Shown here: positions 1 through 7,420 of the stretch, in pieces | Layout: every line of letters starts with the position of its first letter | Position numbering within the stretch: position 1 is the stretch's first letter | Source: JALRBM01 sp966186595 | Lineage (GTDB): Bacteria; Patescibacteriota; Saccharimonadia; Saccharimonadales; Saccharimonadaceae | Assembly: GCA_966186595.1 (NCBI GenBank) | Contig: CBIFWO010000023.1 | Span: forward strand, 1-14,203 | Reading direction: 5' to 3' | Length of the DNA stretch: 14,203 nt | Notes under the pieces: model-generated | The model's database searches: none | The model's input: the letters and a program-made list of their open reading frames with translations, nothing else | Told to the model about the DNA's origin: nothing | Translations under genes and position numbers: made by a program

Positions 1-1487
1 GCACCGAGCCAGTAGGATATATTTACCAGGACCGCAACGACGACAAGTTTTGGTAACATCTTTTTAATACCATAGTTGCTCATCCCCACGCCGGATAATT
101 GTGAAAATACAATGAGCAGGAAGGCGATCACAAAGGCAACGTTGGCAAAGTTGCGCATAATTGACCAGGCGCCATATATGCTATGATCGCCGTTGAAATA
201 GGATGTGTCGAATTCCATCATATTACCTACGACTTGGTAGGCGCCATCGGTAAGTTTGGCGAGGAACGTGACAATCGGACAAACAATCCAACCAACACCC
301 TCAACCCTACAGGTAGGCTTGTTTTCGCCAGAGTCATTACCTACACCAGTTCCTGGAGGTGGCGTTGTTTGGTCTTTTCCGCCCGTCGCTGTTGTGCGTC
401 CGTATTCACAGGCCGCTTGTTGTTCCGCGTTGCCCGCGAACTTTGCACAGTAGGCAGCATTACCCTTGTTGGTATAGCCTTCATGGCAAGCATCAAGATT
501 TGCCTGAGCTCGAGCGGCCTCTGCCCCAGTTCCCGTCACAGGGTATCTGTCGCCACACGTCCCGGGTGTGGCATCTCCACCCGGTTTAATGAGTGCATAA
601 TACGCGTCTGCGAATCGGTGATTATCTGCTAGCTTGGCACCAAAGGTGTCAGCATTGTTATCGCCACAGTCTAATATGGCGTCGTTGTTGCCTGATGGTG
701 CAAAACCTGTTTTGGATCCGACGCGTACGTCATCCTCACGTCCGCCATCTTTGTAGTAGGTATTGTCCCCTACTTTCCCCGCTTCGTAGGTGTAGGTATG
801 GTAGTGCACACCATCAGTATCGCCACTCCATCCATTAACGCGCGCCTCATCGTTGCGCGTTTTATTATCAGGGTTTGTATTATCAGTAAAGGAGTTGCGG
901 TATTTCCAACCACACACTTGTACGAGATTATAATAAAGAAGTGCGTAGGATATTGCGTCGCCAGGTGATCCGTCACCTAGGTTGCGTCCATAAAAGGCAT
1001 TTGGAATAAGTGCACCGCGAAGACGATTTGAGAGCTCATTACCGAAGTCTGCGGGTTGCTGAAGGCCACTTCCGTTTGAAGTATAGCCAATTATTTCCAG
1101 TAGTCCACGACAACCACGCTGGATACCAACCGAGGCGAGCGCGCTGTTTAGTATGCCTGTATTACCCTCAACAGCATTCCAGTCTTGGTCGCCTGCATCT
1201 GGATCACCAGTTACTGCAGCACCAACATAGATATTTCCCGAACCATTAAATATCGTACAGCTATCAACATCAGCGTTGGATATAGTTCTATTCATACTGC
1301 CGCGTTGGTCGATTACTGCATTTAAGATTGACCAAGCCCTCGCCCTATTAAGAACCTCCTCGGGACTAACGGCCGAGACACTTCCTGTAAACATTGGCGT
1401 GAAGGTAGACAAAACAGAGAGTAATGGTAACCCCACCATCAGTAGCGCGCGATTGCGTATCGAGAATATGCGTCGCCATTTAAACAT
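1..1487 (-). CDS. VirB6/TrbL-like membrane protein with Cys-rich extracytoplasmic domain, 3' end outside window
   Basis: An uninterrupted frame of 495 codons runs from ATG at 1487 to the window edge; I translated it by hand. Residues 1-39 form a signal sequence or anchor (KWRR basic start, hydrophobic 14-36, SVSA near 39). Residues 40-393 are a polar, presumably extracytoplasmic domain with nine cysteines (77, 126, 192, 274, 311, 334, 347, 360, 393), rich in Gly, Asn and Asp. From about 397 the protein aligns by eye with the 913-aa protein at 2586-5327: GWIVCP, AWSxMRNFANxxFVIAF, SQLSGVG, YGIKK and NISYW are shared. It is therefore a paralogue of the VirB6/TrbL-like family, the polytopic inner-membrane platform of type IV secretion systems. 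The other transmembrane helices and any cytoplasmic tail lie outside the window. The start codon is embedded in a hairpin with no clear Shine-Dalgarno. A later in-frame ATG is at codon 17, but starting there would lose the basic N-terminus. The gene lies 57 bp downstream of the 298-aa gene and is probably cotranscribed with it. Confidence 0.8.
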   Translation of the reverse strand, partial: MFKWRRIFSIRNRALLMVGLPLLSVLSTFTPMFTGSVSAVSPEEVLNRARAWSILNAVIDQRGSMNRTISNADVDSCTIFNGSGNIYVGAAVTGDPDAGDQDWNAVEGNTGILNSALASVGIQRGCRGLLEIIGYTSNGSGLQQPADFGNELSNRLRGALIPNAFYGRNLGDGSPGDAISYALLYYNLVQVCGWKYRNSFTDNTNPDNKTRNDEARVNGWSGDTDGVHYHTYTYEAGKVGDNTYYKDGGREDDVRVGSKTGFAPSGNNDAILDCGDNNADTFGAKLADNHRFADAYYALIKPGGDATPGTCGDRYPVTGTGAEAARAQANLDACHEGYTNKGNAAYCAKFAGNAEQQAACEYGRTTATGGKDQTTPPPGTGVGNDSGENKPTCRVEGVGWIVCPIVTFLAKLTDGAYQVVGNMMEFDTSYFNGDHSIYGAWSIMRNFANVAFVIAFLLIVFSQLSGVGMSNYGIKKMLPKLVVVAVLVNISYWLG

Positions 1488-1520
1488 AACTGCTATCAGT
1501 ATAAAACCGATAGCAGTTAT
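1486..1520 (-). promoter_or_regulatory. 12-bp perfect inverted repeat occluding a start codon
   Basis: ATAACTGCTATC (1486-1497) and GATAGCAGTTAT (1509-1520) are exact reverse complements around an 11-nt loop. In the minus-strand mRNA the 3' arm ends with the first two bases of the ATG at 1487, so the stem would cover the initiation site. Neither side carries a T-run, so a standard intrinsic terminator is unlikely. A translational control hairpin or processing site is more likely. Confidence 0.6.
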
Positions 1521-1544
1521 GGGCAATAGAATTTGAAACGGGTC

Positions 1545-2441
1545 TTACTTAGGTTCGACAAGTTCTACACGGCTTGTATTGCCAACCTTAACGACTCCCC
1601 ACTGAGCTTCTAGTGCAACCGATACGTAGTATCTTCGTTGTTTGCCGGTAGCGTCCTGGGTTGTCATGTACGCCTGGGCTTGGGCGACGTTTACTTTATC
1701 TGGCTTGCCAAAGAGACTTTTTGGCATTTCAATTGACGTAATCGTCTCTCGTTCCGGCTGGGTCTGAATTCGATGAATGAATTGCTGAACTGCCCCTGAG
1801 GTACCTTCGTGGTAGAGTACGGCTTGATCAGCTGCAGCTACGAACTTTTCATTCTCGGCTGTTATTGGCATATTAGCCACTTCCTGAAGCCCGTGGAACC
1901 ACCCCTTCAAATACTGCATTCCCTCTGCCTCTGATGGTGCTGGAAGATTGGGGTCGTTTGGCCTTGTCACTTGGAGTTCGGCTGCAATTCCTGTCATTGT
2001 ATTAACGCCGATGACTTCCTTGCCATTAACAGTGAACGAAACCGTTTTGTCGGTTATCTCTTCTTTTTCGGGAGTGGTCGTGGCGGTCTCTGTTTGACCT
2101 GGCGCCTGAGGTGCAGATGTACCTGGTGCGTTTTCGGGTGGAAGATTGTTATTTCCCTCACTAGGCCCCATAGCCTTAACACCGAACGTGGCAGCAGCTG
2201 CCAACCCTACAACGGCAAGAGCACCGCCGATAACTGCACGTCCTGATAACTTCTTTTTCTCTTTGACATCATCACCGGTAGGAACTTCGCCCTTTTTGAT
2301 GGCGTCGACGACACGTTCCTCAACCGAATTACCATGTGCCTGCTCTGGGACACGATAGTCCTCAACGGCCCCTTGTTCGTAGGGGGTTTGATCAGGGTGT
2401 TCCCCTGTTTGAGTTGGGAATAGACTTTTTCGTTCGTTCAT
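1545..2441 (-). CDS. Bitopic membrane protein of the secretion locus, VirB8-like topology
   Basis: The 298-aa protein has a charged cytoplasmic N-terminus (1-66, ending in a Lys-rich EKKK stretch) and one Ala/Gly/Val-rich transmembrane helix (about 68-90). A Pro/Thr/Asn-rich linker follows (about 95-130), then an extracytoplasmic domain (about 132-298) with mixed helix and strand character. The start is supported by AAGGA upstream at about 10-nt spacing. A promoter lies at 2497-2525, and the second VirB6-like gene follows 57 bp downstream. One N-terminal helix plus a folded exterior domain is the topology of VirB8/TcpC assembly proteins. I see no diagnostic motif for that family, so the role as a scaffold linking pilins and VirB6-like platforms is inferred from topology and neighbours only. 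Confidence 0.75.
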   Translation of the reverse strand: MNERKSLFPTQTGEHPDQTPYEQGAVEDYRVPEQAHGNSVEERVVDAIKKGEVPTGDDVKEKKKLSGRAVIGGALAVVGLAAAATFGVKAMGPSEGNNNLPPENAPGTSAPQAPGQTETATTTPEKEEITDKTVSFTVNGKEVIGVNTMTGIAAELQVTRPNDPNLPAPSEAEGMQYLKGWFHGLQEVANMPITAENEKFVAAADQAVLYHEGTSGAVQQFIHRIQTQPERETITSIEMPKSLFGKPDKVNVAQAQAYMTTQDATGKQRRYYVSVALEAQWGVVKVGNTSRVELVEPK

Positions 2442-2496
2442 AGTATATATTTCCTTCGCGCATCCACGTTGCGCCTATAGGGTTTATATATTATTA

Positions 2497-2525
2497 ACTA
2501 TACCGCAAAAATAGCAAAAACGCAA
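2497..2525 (-). promoter_or_regulatory. Promoter for the 298-aa gene and probably the partial VirB6-like gene
   Basis: On the minus strand, TTGCGT (2525-2520), a 17-bp spacer and TATAGT (2502-2497). The transcript would start near 2490 and give a leader of about 50 nt containing AAGGA before ATG 2441. It separates this gene from the 913-aa gene, 144 bp upstream. Confidence 0.55.
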
Positions 2526-2585
2526 GGGGTTTATGGGAATGTCAATAACGCTACATATGGTGTATGTATATTTTTGGAATTTGTA

Positions 2586-5327
2586 CTAATTCTGGCTGCC
2601 CGGTTCGGGGGGATCGATTTTAAACTCTTCGAAAACACGCCTGGAAGCTTCTGGAGTGTTACGATTAATCTTGTCTTTAAGAATTGTACCCGCGCTGCGG
2701 CGCATTGCCTGGTAGTTCTCTTCGAAGATCTGCTTCTTTTCGGCAGACGCATTAACATATTGTGGAATATTATGGCGGTTATTGTATGTCTCGTACAGAA
2801 TCTTAAGTGTACCAGCACCCTGCACGGCCAGGACGTCATCACGAATTTTACCATCCATAATGTGATAGACGGCAGCATTGTTGAGGCCCTCATCACCGTA
2901 AAGATTACCCTGGTAGACGTCGTCAATTGATTTAGCGCCAAAGATGAGAGACTTGCCCGGGATTCCATTGCTTGGGATGTCTTCACTGATCGTTGTACGA
3001 TAATCGTACGTCTTACCCTTCACGAGGATATTACCAGCTGCATCCTTAATAGCACCGGATTCTCGAATCAGGTTGATGATTTGAGCCTCAGAGCCAGTTT
3101 TCATCTGTACTTCAATAGCTGCTTCACGGGCATATTCATCGTCAGCCCTAAAGGTGTACTTAACATTGCCCTTCTCGGCTTTTACATCCTCACCCTCTGC
3201 TAGCCTTTGACGAGCGTTGGAGTCAAGTTGGAAGTGTTTAATAAGCTGATTTTTCTCGCCCACCATCTTGCCATACTCTTCACGGTATGAGGCTACAGAT
3301 GAGGCTAGCACGCTATTCGCACCCTCCTCACCTCTAATGCCGCCGGCGTATTCGCGTAGATGTTGACCATCAATAATTGCCTGGTTGCTAAGAAGATCCT
3401 GGGTAAGCTGGCTCTTTTGCGTACGTTCTGCAGCCTGTTTGCGCATAGAATTGAGCGCAATTTCCCTGCTGGCTTCTTGCGCGGATTGTATCTGCGCACC
3501 CAATCCTGCATGCCCGTGGCCCGCCTGCATTTCCCCATACATTGCTTCCAGCCTTGCCTTAGACGCATCTTCGCCGAGTTTAGCCGCGTGCAAGCTCGCA
3601 GCATCGGTTTGCATTTGATGACCGCCCATCGTCTTGAGGTGGTTGGCGTGTGTTTGGGCTGACGCTTCGCCACGCTCCTTTAACATATGCGCCCGTTCTC
3701 CAGCGGCGTGAATTTTGCTGTAGTCTTTGCTGTTGTGCCAATTTGCGTCAAAGAACGCTTCGTTGGCAGCCTTCCATTCCTGGCCTTTGCGACGCCGACG
3801 TTCAATATTCTGCGTGCGACGCGCCGTGAAACCGCGAATACCCTTCTTTGGTGTATTGCCTAGCACGCGAGCTTTGTGCTCATCCTTCTGGCGCTGCGAC
3901 CAGTTGCGTGTACGATCGATAAGACCTTTATTAGGATTATTAACCATTCCAGCAATACGACCGATAAGTGAGCCACTAAATCGTACAAGAAGTGGTGTAA
4001 TAACAACCGGTGCTACCTGTACGGCCATACCAAGGATAATCAGGTTAATCGAATCGGCGTTTTGAATAATGAGGATACCGGCCAGCTGTGATCCTCCAAA
4101 GACTACTGAAAATATCGGGAACATGACAAGCATGGTCATGAACAGATCTTTCCATTTTTCGAAGTATTTGGCCGTTCCTGGAAGCAAGAACGCGACAAAT
4201 GCCAGCGGAGAAACCACCACCATAATAGTAATGATTGCTTGACGAAGTGCCATCACAAGGAGGGCAACGAGGACGGCGAGTACAACTCCAACAAGAATTG
4301 GGAGGAGCATGTAGATTGCCCCACCGACACTTCCGGCAGCAAGCGCATACAGCCCAATTCCTCCGGCTACGGCCGCGGTACCGCTGGACAAGATAAACCC
4401 GGTAATACTTTCCCAGCTAACAACGTCCCAGCTATTCCCCTCGGTGCCGACCAGGCTATTGCGGATGCTAATAAATACATCTTGCAGCGAAAATCCGGCA
4501 ATATTCGAGAGGTCAATTGCTACTGAACAGATCCAATACGAGATATTGACGAGGATGGCAGCGATGATAAGACGAGGAAAAACTTTCTTTATACCGTAAC
4601 TCGATATGCCCACCCCAGAAAGCTGTGAGTAAATGATGACGATAAATGCGATAACAAAGGAGATGTTGGCAAAGTTGCGCATGAATGACCATGCGCGGTA
4701 GAGCGCATTATCTTGGCCTGTTTGGGCGGGGCGAACAGCGAGAAAATTGCTTAAAATGCCAAAAAGCGAGTCCATAGCACTCGCGAGAAAGTTCGTCACC
4801 GGACAGACAATCCACCCAATACCTTTTAGAAATGTACCGTCGTCACAGGATGAAGTTCCTGGATTGCCGGTTCGGGGGTCGATGGTAATATTCTGGTTAC
4901 CCGATGGGTTTGAGTAAACGCCACCACTGAAATCATAGGTGATCAGAGTAGCACTGGTGGCTGTTGGCGGGTCGGTGCCTGGGGTGAAATAAATGATGTG
5001 AGCTTTTCGAGAGGTATTTTGGTTGCCGCCAGGAGCGGGCTCGATGAAGGCATAAATCTGAGAGCCCTCTGGAATATTGTGACTATCCCCTACCTTCGCT
5101 TCGCCGATGTGAATATACTGGCGGCCATCATAATTGATTGAATTGCCGCTCCAGGTGGCCTTGTTATTTGTCGTTGTTGCCTGAGCTCGCGCGACAGGTG
5201 CTGTTAGGATTATCAATGCAAAGAGAGCCACGATCATGGCAAGAAAGGTCAAGAAAAACTTCCGCCTCGGCTGACTACCGAACGGAAGCACCAACAGCTG
5301 ATCCCTCATACGACTTAATCGTACCAT
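2586..5327 (-). CDS. VirB6/TrbL-like polytopic membrane protein with long charged C-terminal tail
   Basis: 913 aa. Residues 1-50 are a basic start, a hydrophobic stretch (24-42) and ARAQA, consistent with a signal sequence. Residues 50-165 are a Ser/Thr/Asn-rich exterior domain with little Cys. Residues 166-455 are the membrane core: GWIVCP (171-176), helices near 176-198, 217-235, 251-270, 309-332, 337-360, 366-384, 396-412 and 428-447, and the signature LRQAIITIMVVVSPLAF followed by LPGT and W392, which is TrbL/VirB6-like. Residues 460-913 are a very long hydrophilic tail, basic at 470-515 (including ERRRR) and then Ala/Gln/Glu-rich and probably helical. VirB6-like proteins form the inner-membrane channel or platform of type IV secretion systems. 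The roughly 450-aa tail is much longer than in classical VirB6. It is divergent from the pilin array across a 115-bp intergenic region. No good Shine-Dalgarno precedes ATG 5327; codon 7 is an alternative start. Confidence 0.88.
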   Translation of the reverse strand: MVRLSRMRDQLLVLPFGSQPRRKFFLTFLAMIVALFALIILTAPVARAQATTTNNKATWSGNSINYDGRQYIHIGEAKVGDSHNIPEGSQIYAFIEPAPGGNQNTSRKAHIIYFTPGTDPPTATSATLITYDFSGGVYSNPSGNQNITIDPRTGNPGTSSCDDGTFLKGIGWIVCPVTNFLASAMDSLFGILSNFLAVRPAQTGQDNALYRAWSFMRNFANISFVIAFIVIIYSQLSGVGISSYGIKKVFPRLIIAAILVNISYWICSVAIDLSNIAGFSLQDVFISIRNSLVGTEGNSWDVVSWESITGFILSSGTAAVAGGIGLYALAAGSVGGAIYMLLPILVGVVLAVLVALLVMALRQAIITIMVVVSPLAFVAFLLPGTAKYFEKWKDLFMTMLVMFPIFSVVFGGSQLAGILIIQNADSINLIILGMAVQVAPVVITPLLVRFSGSLIGRIAGMVNNPNKGLIDRTRNWSQRQKDEHKARVLGNTPKKGIRGFTARRTQNIERRRRKGQEWKAANEAFFDANWHNSKDYSKIHAAGERAHMLKERGEASAQTHANHLKTMGGHQMQTDAASLHAAKLGEDASKARLEAMYGEMQAGHGHAGLGAQIQSAQEASREIALNSMRKQAAERTQKSQLTQDLLSNQAIIDGQHLREYAGGIRGEEGANSVLASSVASYREEYGKMVGEKNQLIKHFQLDSNARQRLAEGEDVKAEKGNVKYTFRADDEYAREAAIEVQMKTGSEAQIINLIRESGAIKDAAGNILVKGKTYDYRTTISEDIPSNGIPGKSLIFGAKSIDDVYQGNLYGDEGLNNAAVYHIMDGKIRDDVLAVQGAGTLKILYETYNNRHNIPQYVNASAEKKQIFEENYQAMRRSAGTILKDKINRNTPEASRRVFEEFKIDPPEPGSQN

Positions 5328-5335
5328 TTTACAGG

Positions 5336-5363
5336 TGTAAAGTCAATATACATACGATATAAT
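5336..5363 (+). promoter_or_regulatory. Candidate promoter of the pilin array
   Basis: TATAAT at 5358-5363 is a perfect -10 box. The best -35 is TGTAAA (5336-5341) at 16 bp, which is weak. It would start a transcript near 5370, about 70 nt before the first pilin. The -10 lies in GATATAATTATC, whose reverse complement also offers GATAAT, so a minus-strand promoter for the 913-aa gene may use the same core. Confidence 0.45.
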
Positions 5364-5442
5364 TATCACTTGTAAAGATAGCCTAAAAACAAGGGAAAGT
5401 ACTTGCGTAGACTCCCCGATTATCGTATTTTTATAGTGAGAT

Positions 5443-5838
5443 ATGAATATAAAACAAAAAATGTTAGCAATGGTAATAGTGGTGAGTTCGATTCTTACGA
5501 TTGGAAGCCTGTTCGCTCAACCTGTCGGGGCCGCTACTTGCGGCGGTGTGGAAACCTCTATAATAAGCTGTTCCCAAAGTGGTGGCGGGACAAGCGCCAA
5601 GGACAGCGGGGTTTGGGGCGTGCTTTTGCTGGCGCTAAACATATTGACTGCTGGAATCGGAATTCTCGCCGTAGGAGGGATCGCCTATGCCGCCGTTCTC
5701 TACTCGAGTGCAGCAGATAATGCGGGCCAGGTAGAGAAAGCCAAGGAAATGATCCGTAATATCGTTCTTGGGCTTATTGCCTTTGGCGCGATGTATATGC
5801 TGCTGAACTTTCTTATTCCGGGTGGTATATTTACCTAA
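5443..5838 (+). CDS. VirB2-like pilin paralogue P1 (most divergent)
   Basis: 131 aa. A signal peptide (1-30, VGA/A site) is followed by a short exterior segment with C33 and C43. Two transmembrane helices follow (about 58-81 and 104-125), separated by a polar loop with KAKEM. This is the VirB2/TrbC type IV secretion pilin plan: signal peptide, two helices and a short cytoplasmic loop. The loop has YSSAADNAGQ where most of the others have YTTSxGD, so it is the outlier of the family. The Shine-Dalgarno is poor (GTGAG only 2 nt from the ATG). It is the first gene of the six-gene array, with stop TAA 13 nt before the next start. Confidence 0.82.
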   Translation: MNIKQKMLAMVIVVSSILTIGSLFAQPVGAATCGGVETSIISCSQSGGGTSAKDSGVWGVLLLALNILTAGIGILAVGGIAYAAVLYSSAADNAGQVEKAKEMIRNIVLGLIAFGAMYMLLNFLIPGGIFT

Positions 5839-5851
5839 AAAGGATTTTGTT

Positions 5852-6274
5852 ATGAAACAGACTATAAGAAACTGGCTGGCTGCGATCGTTTTTGTCACTA
5901 CTATGGGTGGAATGACCTTGTCGCTTGCCGCTCCACAGACGGTACATGCGGCATGTAATGATCGCCTCCTTACCTTTCCGGCTTGGTATAAAGGCCTGAC
6001 AAAGGATGATTGTGATGTCAAAAGCCCAGCGGATGTGGGCGGAGTTCAAAACTTTATCTGGATTATTGGGCTCAACGTGGTGGAGTTCATCCTGCAGCTT
6101 GTGGGGTATGTCTCTGTTGGGTACATTATTTTCGGAGGATACAAATTCATGACAAGTACTGGTTCAAGTGACGGCATCGCTAAGGCACGTACCACTATCT
6201 TGAATGCGGTGATCGGACTAATCATATCCCTATTCTCGGTAGGAATCGTTAATATTGTAGCGGGAGCATTTTAG
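5852..6274 (+). CDS. VirB2-like pilin paralogue P2
   Basis: 140 aa. The start is set at ATG 5852 because AAAGGA (5839-5844) lies 7 nt upstream; a GTG at 5822 in the same frame would overlap P1 and lacks a comparable site. The signal peptide ends near residue 33 (TVHA/A). C35 and C54 lie in an enlarged exterior segment of about 40 residues. Two helices (about 68-92 and 112-138) flank a loop with FGGYKFMTSTGSSDG and a KARTTI stretch, the array's GG-x-x-[YF]-x-TS-x-G signature. It is cotranslated with P1 (13-nt gap) and ends 2 nt before P3. Confidence 0.85.
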   Translation: MKQTIRNWLAAIVFVTTMGGMTLSLAAPQTVHAACNDRLLTFPAWYKGLTKDDCDVKSPADVGGVQNFIWIIGLNVVEFILQLVGYVSVGYIIFGGYKFMTSTGSSDGIAKARTTILNAVIGLIISLFSVGIVNIVAGAF

Positions 6275-6276
6275 TT

Positions 6277-6576
6277 ATGAACGTTTTATGGTGGTTGGTT
6301 GCTGCAACCGAAAAAATTGATCCAGGATCTGTAGGAATTAATAACCCTGCGAAGGACCCAAATGCGACACTGGGGAATGTTCTCACGACCGTATATGCCT
6401 GGGCTGGCATTGTTGCGGTGATAGTCATTATTATTGCCGGTTTTTACTACACGACATCGTCTGGTGATTCGGCTGGTTTACAACGCGCCAAACTGGCAAT
6501 TATTGGTTCGGTGGTCGGGTTGATCGTGGTAATTATGGCATTTGCGATAACACAGTTTATCTTAGGGAGATTTTAA
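6277..6576 (+). CDS. VirB2-like pilin paralogue P3, short form without classical signal peptide
   Basis: 99 aa, the shortest paralogue. It has only a brief hydrophobic N-terminus (NVLWWLVAA) instead of a 30-residue basic signal peptide, and no cysteine. Two helices (about 39-59 and 76-97) flank FYYTTSSGDSAG and AKLAI, the family core. A GGGAG about 11 nt upstream is a possible ribosome site. Its stop overlaps the P4 start as TAATG, implying translational coupling. It could be a minor subunit, or inserted through its first helix rather than processed; this is inferred from the missing signal peptide. Confidence 0.8.
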   Translation: MNVLWWLVAATEKIDPGSVGINNPAKDPNATLGNVLTTVYAWAGIVAVIVIIIAGFYYTTSSGDSAGLQRAKLAIIGSVVGLIVVIMAFAITQFILGRF

Positions 6577-6956
6577 TGAAGAAAATACGACAAATTATTA
6601 TGGCGGGTCTTTTGATTATGGGTTTTATGGCAACCACCCTTCCCGCTTCTCATGCACAAGCCATCAACGTCTTTGATCAGTGTGCACAGAATGCTGACGC
6701 TGCCGTTTGTAAGGGTAAGGATGAGAATGCTACCAATATGATTCAGACCGTCATCAATATCATGCTTTATGTACTGGGTACGATCTCAGTGATCATGATT
6801 GTTATTGGCGGGGTACGCTTTACGACTTCGAATGGTGACCCAGCAAGTACTAAAACAGCGAGGATGACTATCATCTACTCTGTTGTTGGTCTGGTTGTAG
6901 CGATTCTTTCCTATGCTATCGTTAATCTTGTCGTCGGTAGATTTATCACGGGTTAA
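6576..6956 (+). CDS. VirB2-like pilin paralogue P4
   Basis: 126 aa, starting in the TAATG overlap with P3 and preceded by AGGGAGA at about 6-nt spacing. The signal peptide ends near residue 27-29 (SHAQA). C36 and C45 follow in the exterior segment. Two helices (about 57-79 and 97-121) flank GGVRFTTSNGDPAS and KTARMTI. The core is close to P5 and P6 in sequence (ISVIMIVIGG, VVAILSYAIVN), so these three probably arose by recent tandem duplication. Predicted to be an inner-membrane pilin precursor with both helices in the bilayer before assembly. Confidence 0.88.
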   Translation: MKKIRQIIMAGLLIMGFMATTLPASHAQAINVFDQCAQNADAAVCKGKDENATNMIQTVINIMLYVLGTISVIMIVIGGVRFTTSNGDPASTKTARMTIIYSVVGLVVAILSYAIVNLVVGRFITG

Positions 6957-6976
6957 GTTCAATAAAAGGAGAAAAT

Positions 6977-7354
6977 ATGCGAAAAAATAAGATTAAATTA
7001 CTCATTGTATCAATGTTCGCCGTGTTGGGGATTGGCGTGGCACTACCCAGTAGTGCTAGTGCTCTCGTCCTGCCAGCGCAAGAAATCCAAAAAGGTGTGA
7101 ATGATGTAGGTGGCACCGGCGAGCAGACTCTTGGTCAGCGTATTCAGACGATTGTTAACGTTCTTCTTTACATTCTTGGTGCGATTGCTGTGGTTATGAT
7201 TGTCATTGGAGGAGTAAGGTATACGACTTCAAATGGTGATAGCGGTAATATTAAAACTGCTAAAGATACAATTTTGTATGCTGTTATCGGACTCATTGTG
7301 GCGATTCTCGCCTATGCTATTGTTAACTTTGTCCTTCAGTCTTTCGTCAAGTAG
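6977..7354 (+). CDS. VirB2-like pilin paralogue P5, no cysteines
   Basis: 125 aa, with an excellent ribosome site (AAAGGAG) about 5 nt before ATG 6977. Signal peptide to about residue 29 (SASA/L), a short exterior segment without cysteine, then two helices (about 57-79 and 97-121) around GGVRYTTSNGDSGN and KTAKDTILYAVIGLIVA. It shares almost identical core protein and DNA with P6 (for example ATACAATTTTGTATGC in both), showing recent duplication. The promoter of P6 begins 4 bp after its stop codon, so it ends the first transcription unit, although no hairpin terminator separates P5 and P6. Confidence 0.88.
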   Translation: MRKNKIKLLIVSMFAVLGIGVALPSSASALVLPAQEIQKGVNDVGGTGEQTLGQRIQTIVNVLLYILGAIAVVMIVIGGVRYTTSNGDSGNIKTAKDTILYAVIGLIVAILAYAIVNFVLQSFVK

Positions 7355-7357
7355 GAC

Positions 7358-7386
7358 TTAACAAACCTCGGGCCGTCTGGTATAAA
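7358..7386 (+). promoter_or_regulatory. Strong internal promoter for the last pilin
   Basis: TTAACA (7358-7363, 5 of 6 to consensus), an exact 17-bp spacer and TATAAA (7381-7386, 5 of 6), preceded by TG at 7378-7379 (extended -10). It starts 4 bp after the P5 stop and should initiate near 7393, about 28 nt before P6. It is one of the best promoter matches in the window. Confidence 0.75.
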
Positions 7387-7420
7387 ATTAGATAGAGTAA
7401 TCCTAAGAAAGGAAACATAA

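Noticed and set aside
183..632. 149-aa plus-strand frame and other small frames between 1 and 1500
   Set aside because: They lie opposite the long minus-strand VirB6-like frame, which has clear homology to the 913-aa protein. They show no motifs or ribosome sites.
2531..2986. 151-aa minus-strand and 118-aa plus-strand frames
   Set aside because: Shadows of the 3' end of the 913-aa gene in other frames; low-quality amino-acid content and no initiation signals.
5822..5851. GTG start extending pilin P2 by 10 residues
   Set aside because: It overlaps P1 and lacks a ribosome site, while ATG 5852 has AAAGGA at 7 nt and gives a normal signal peptide.
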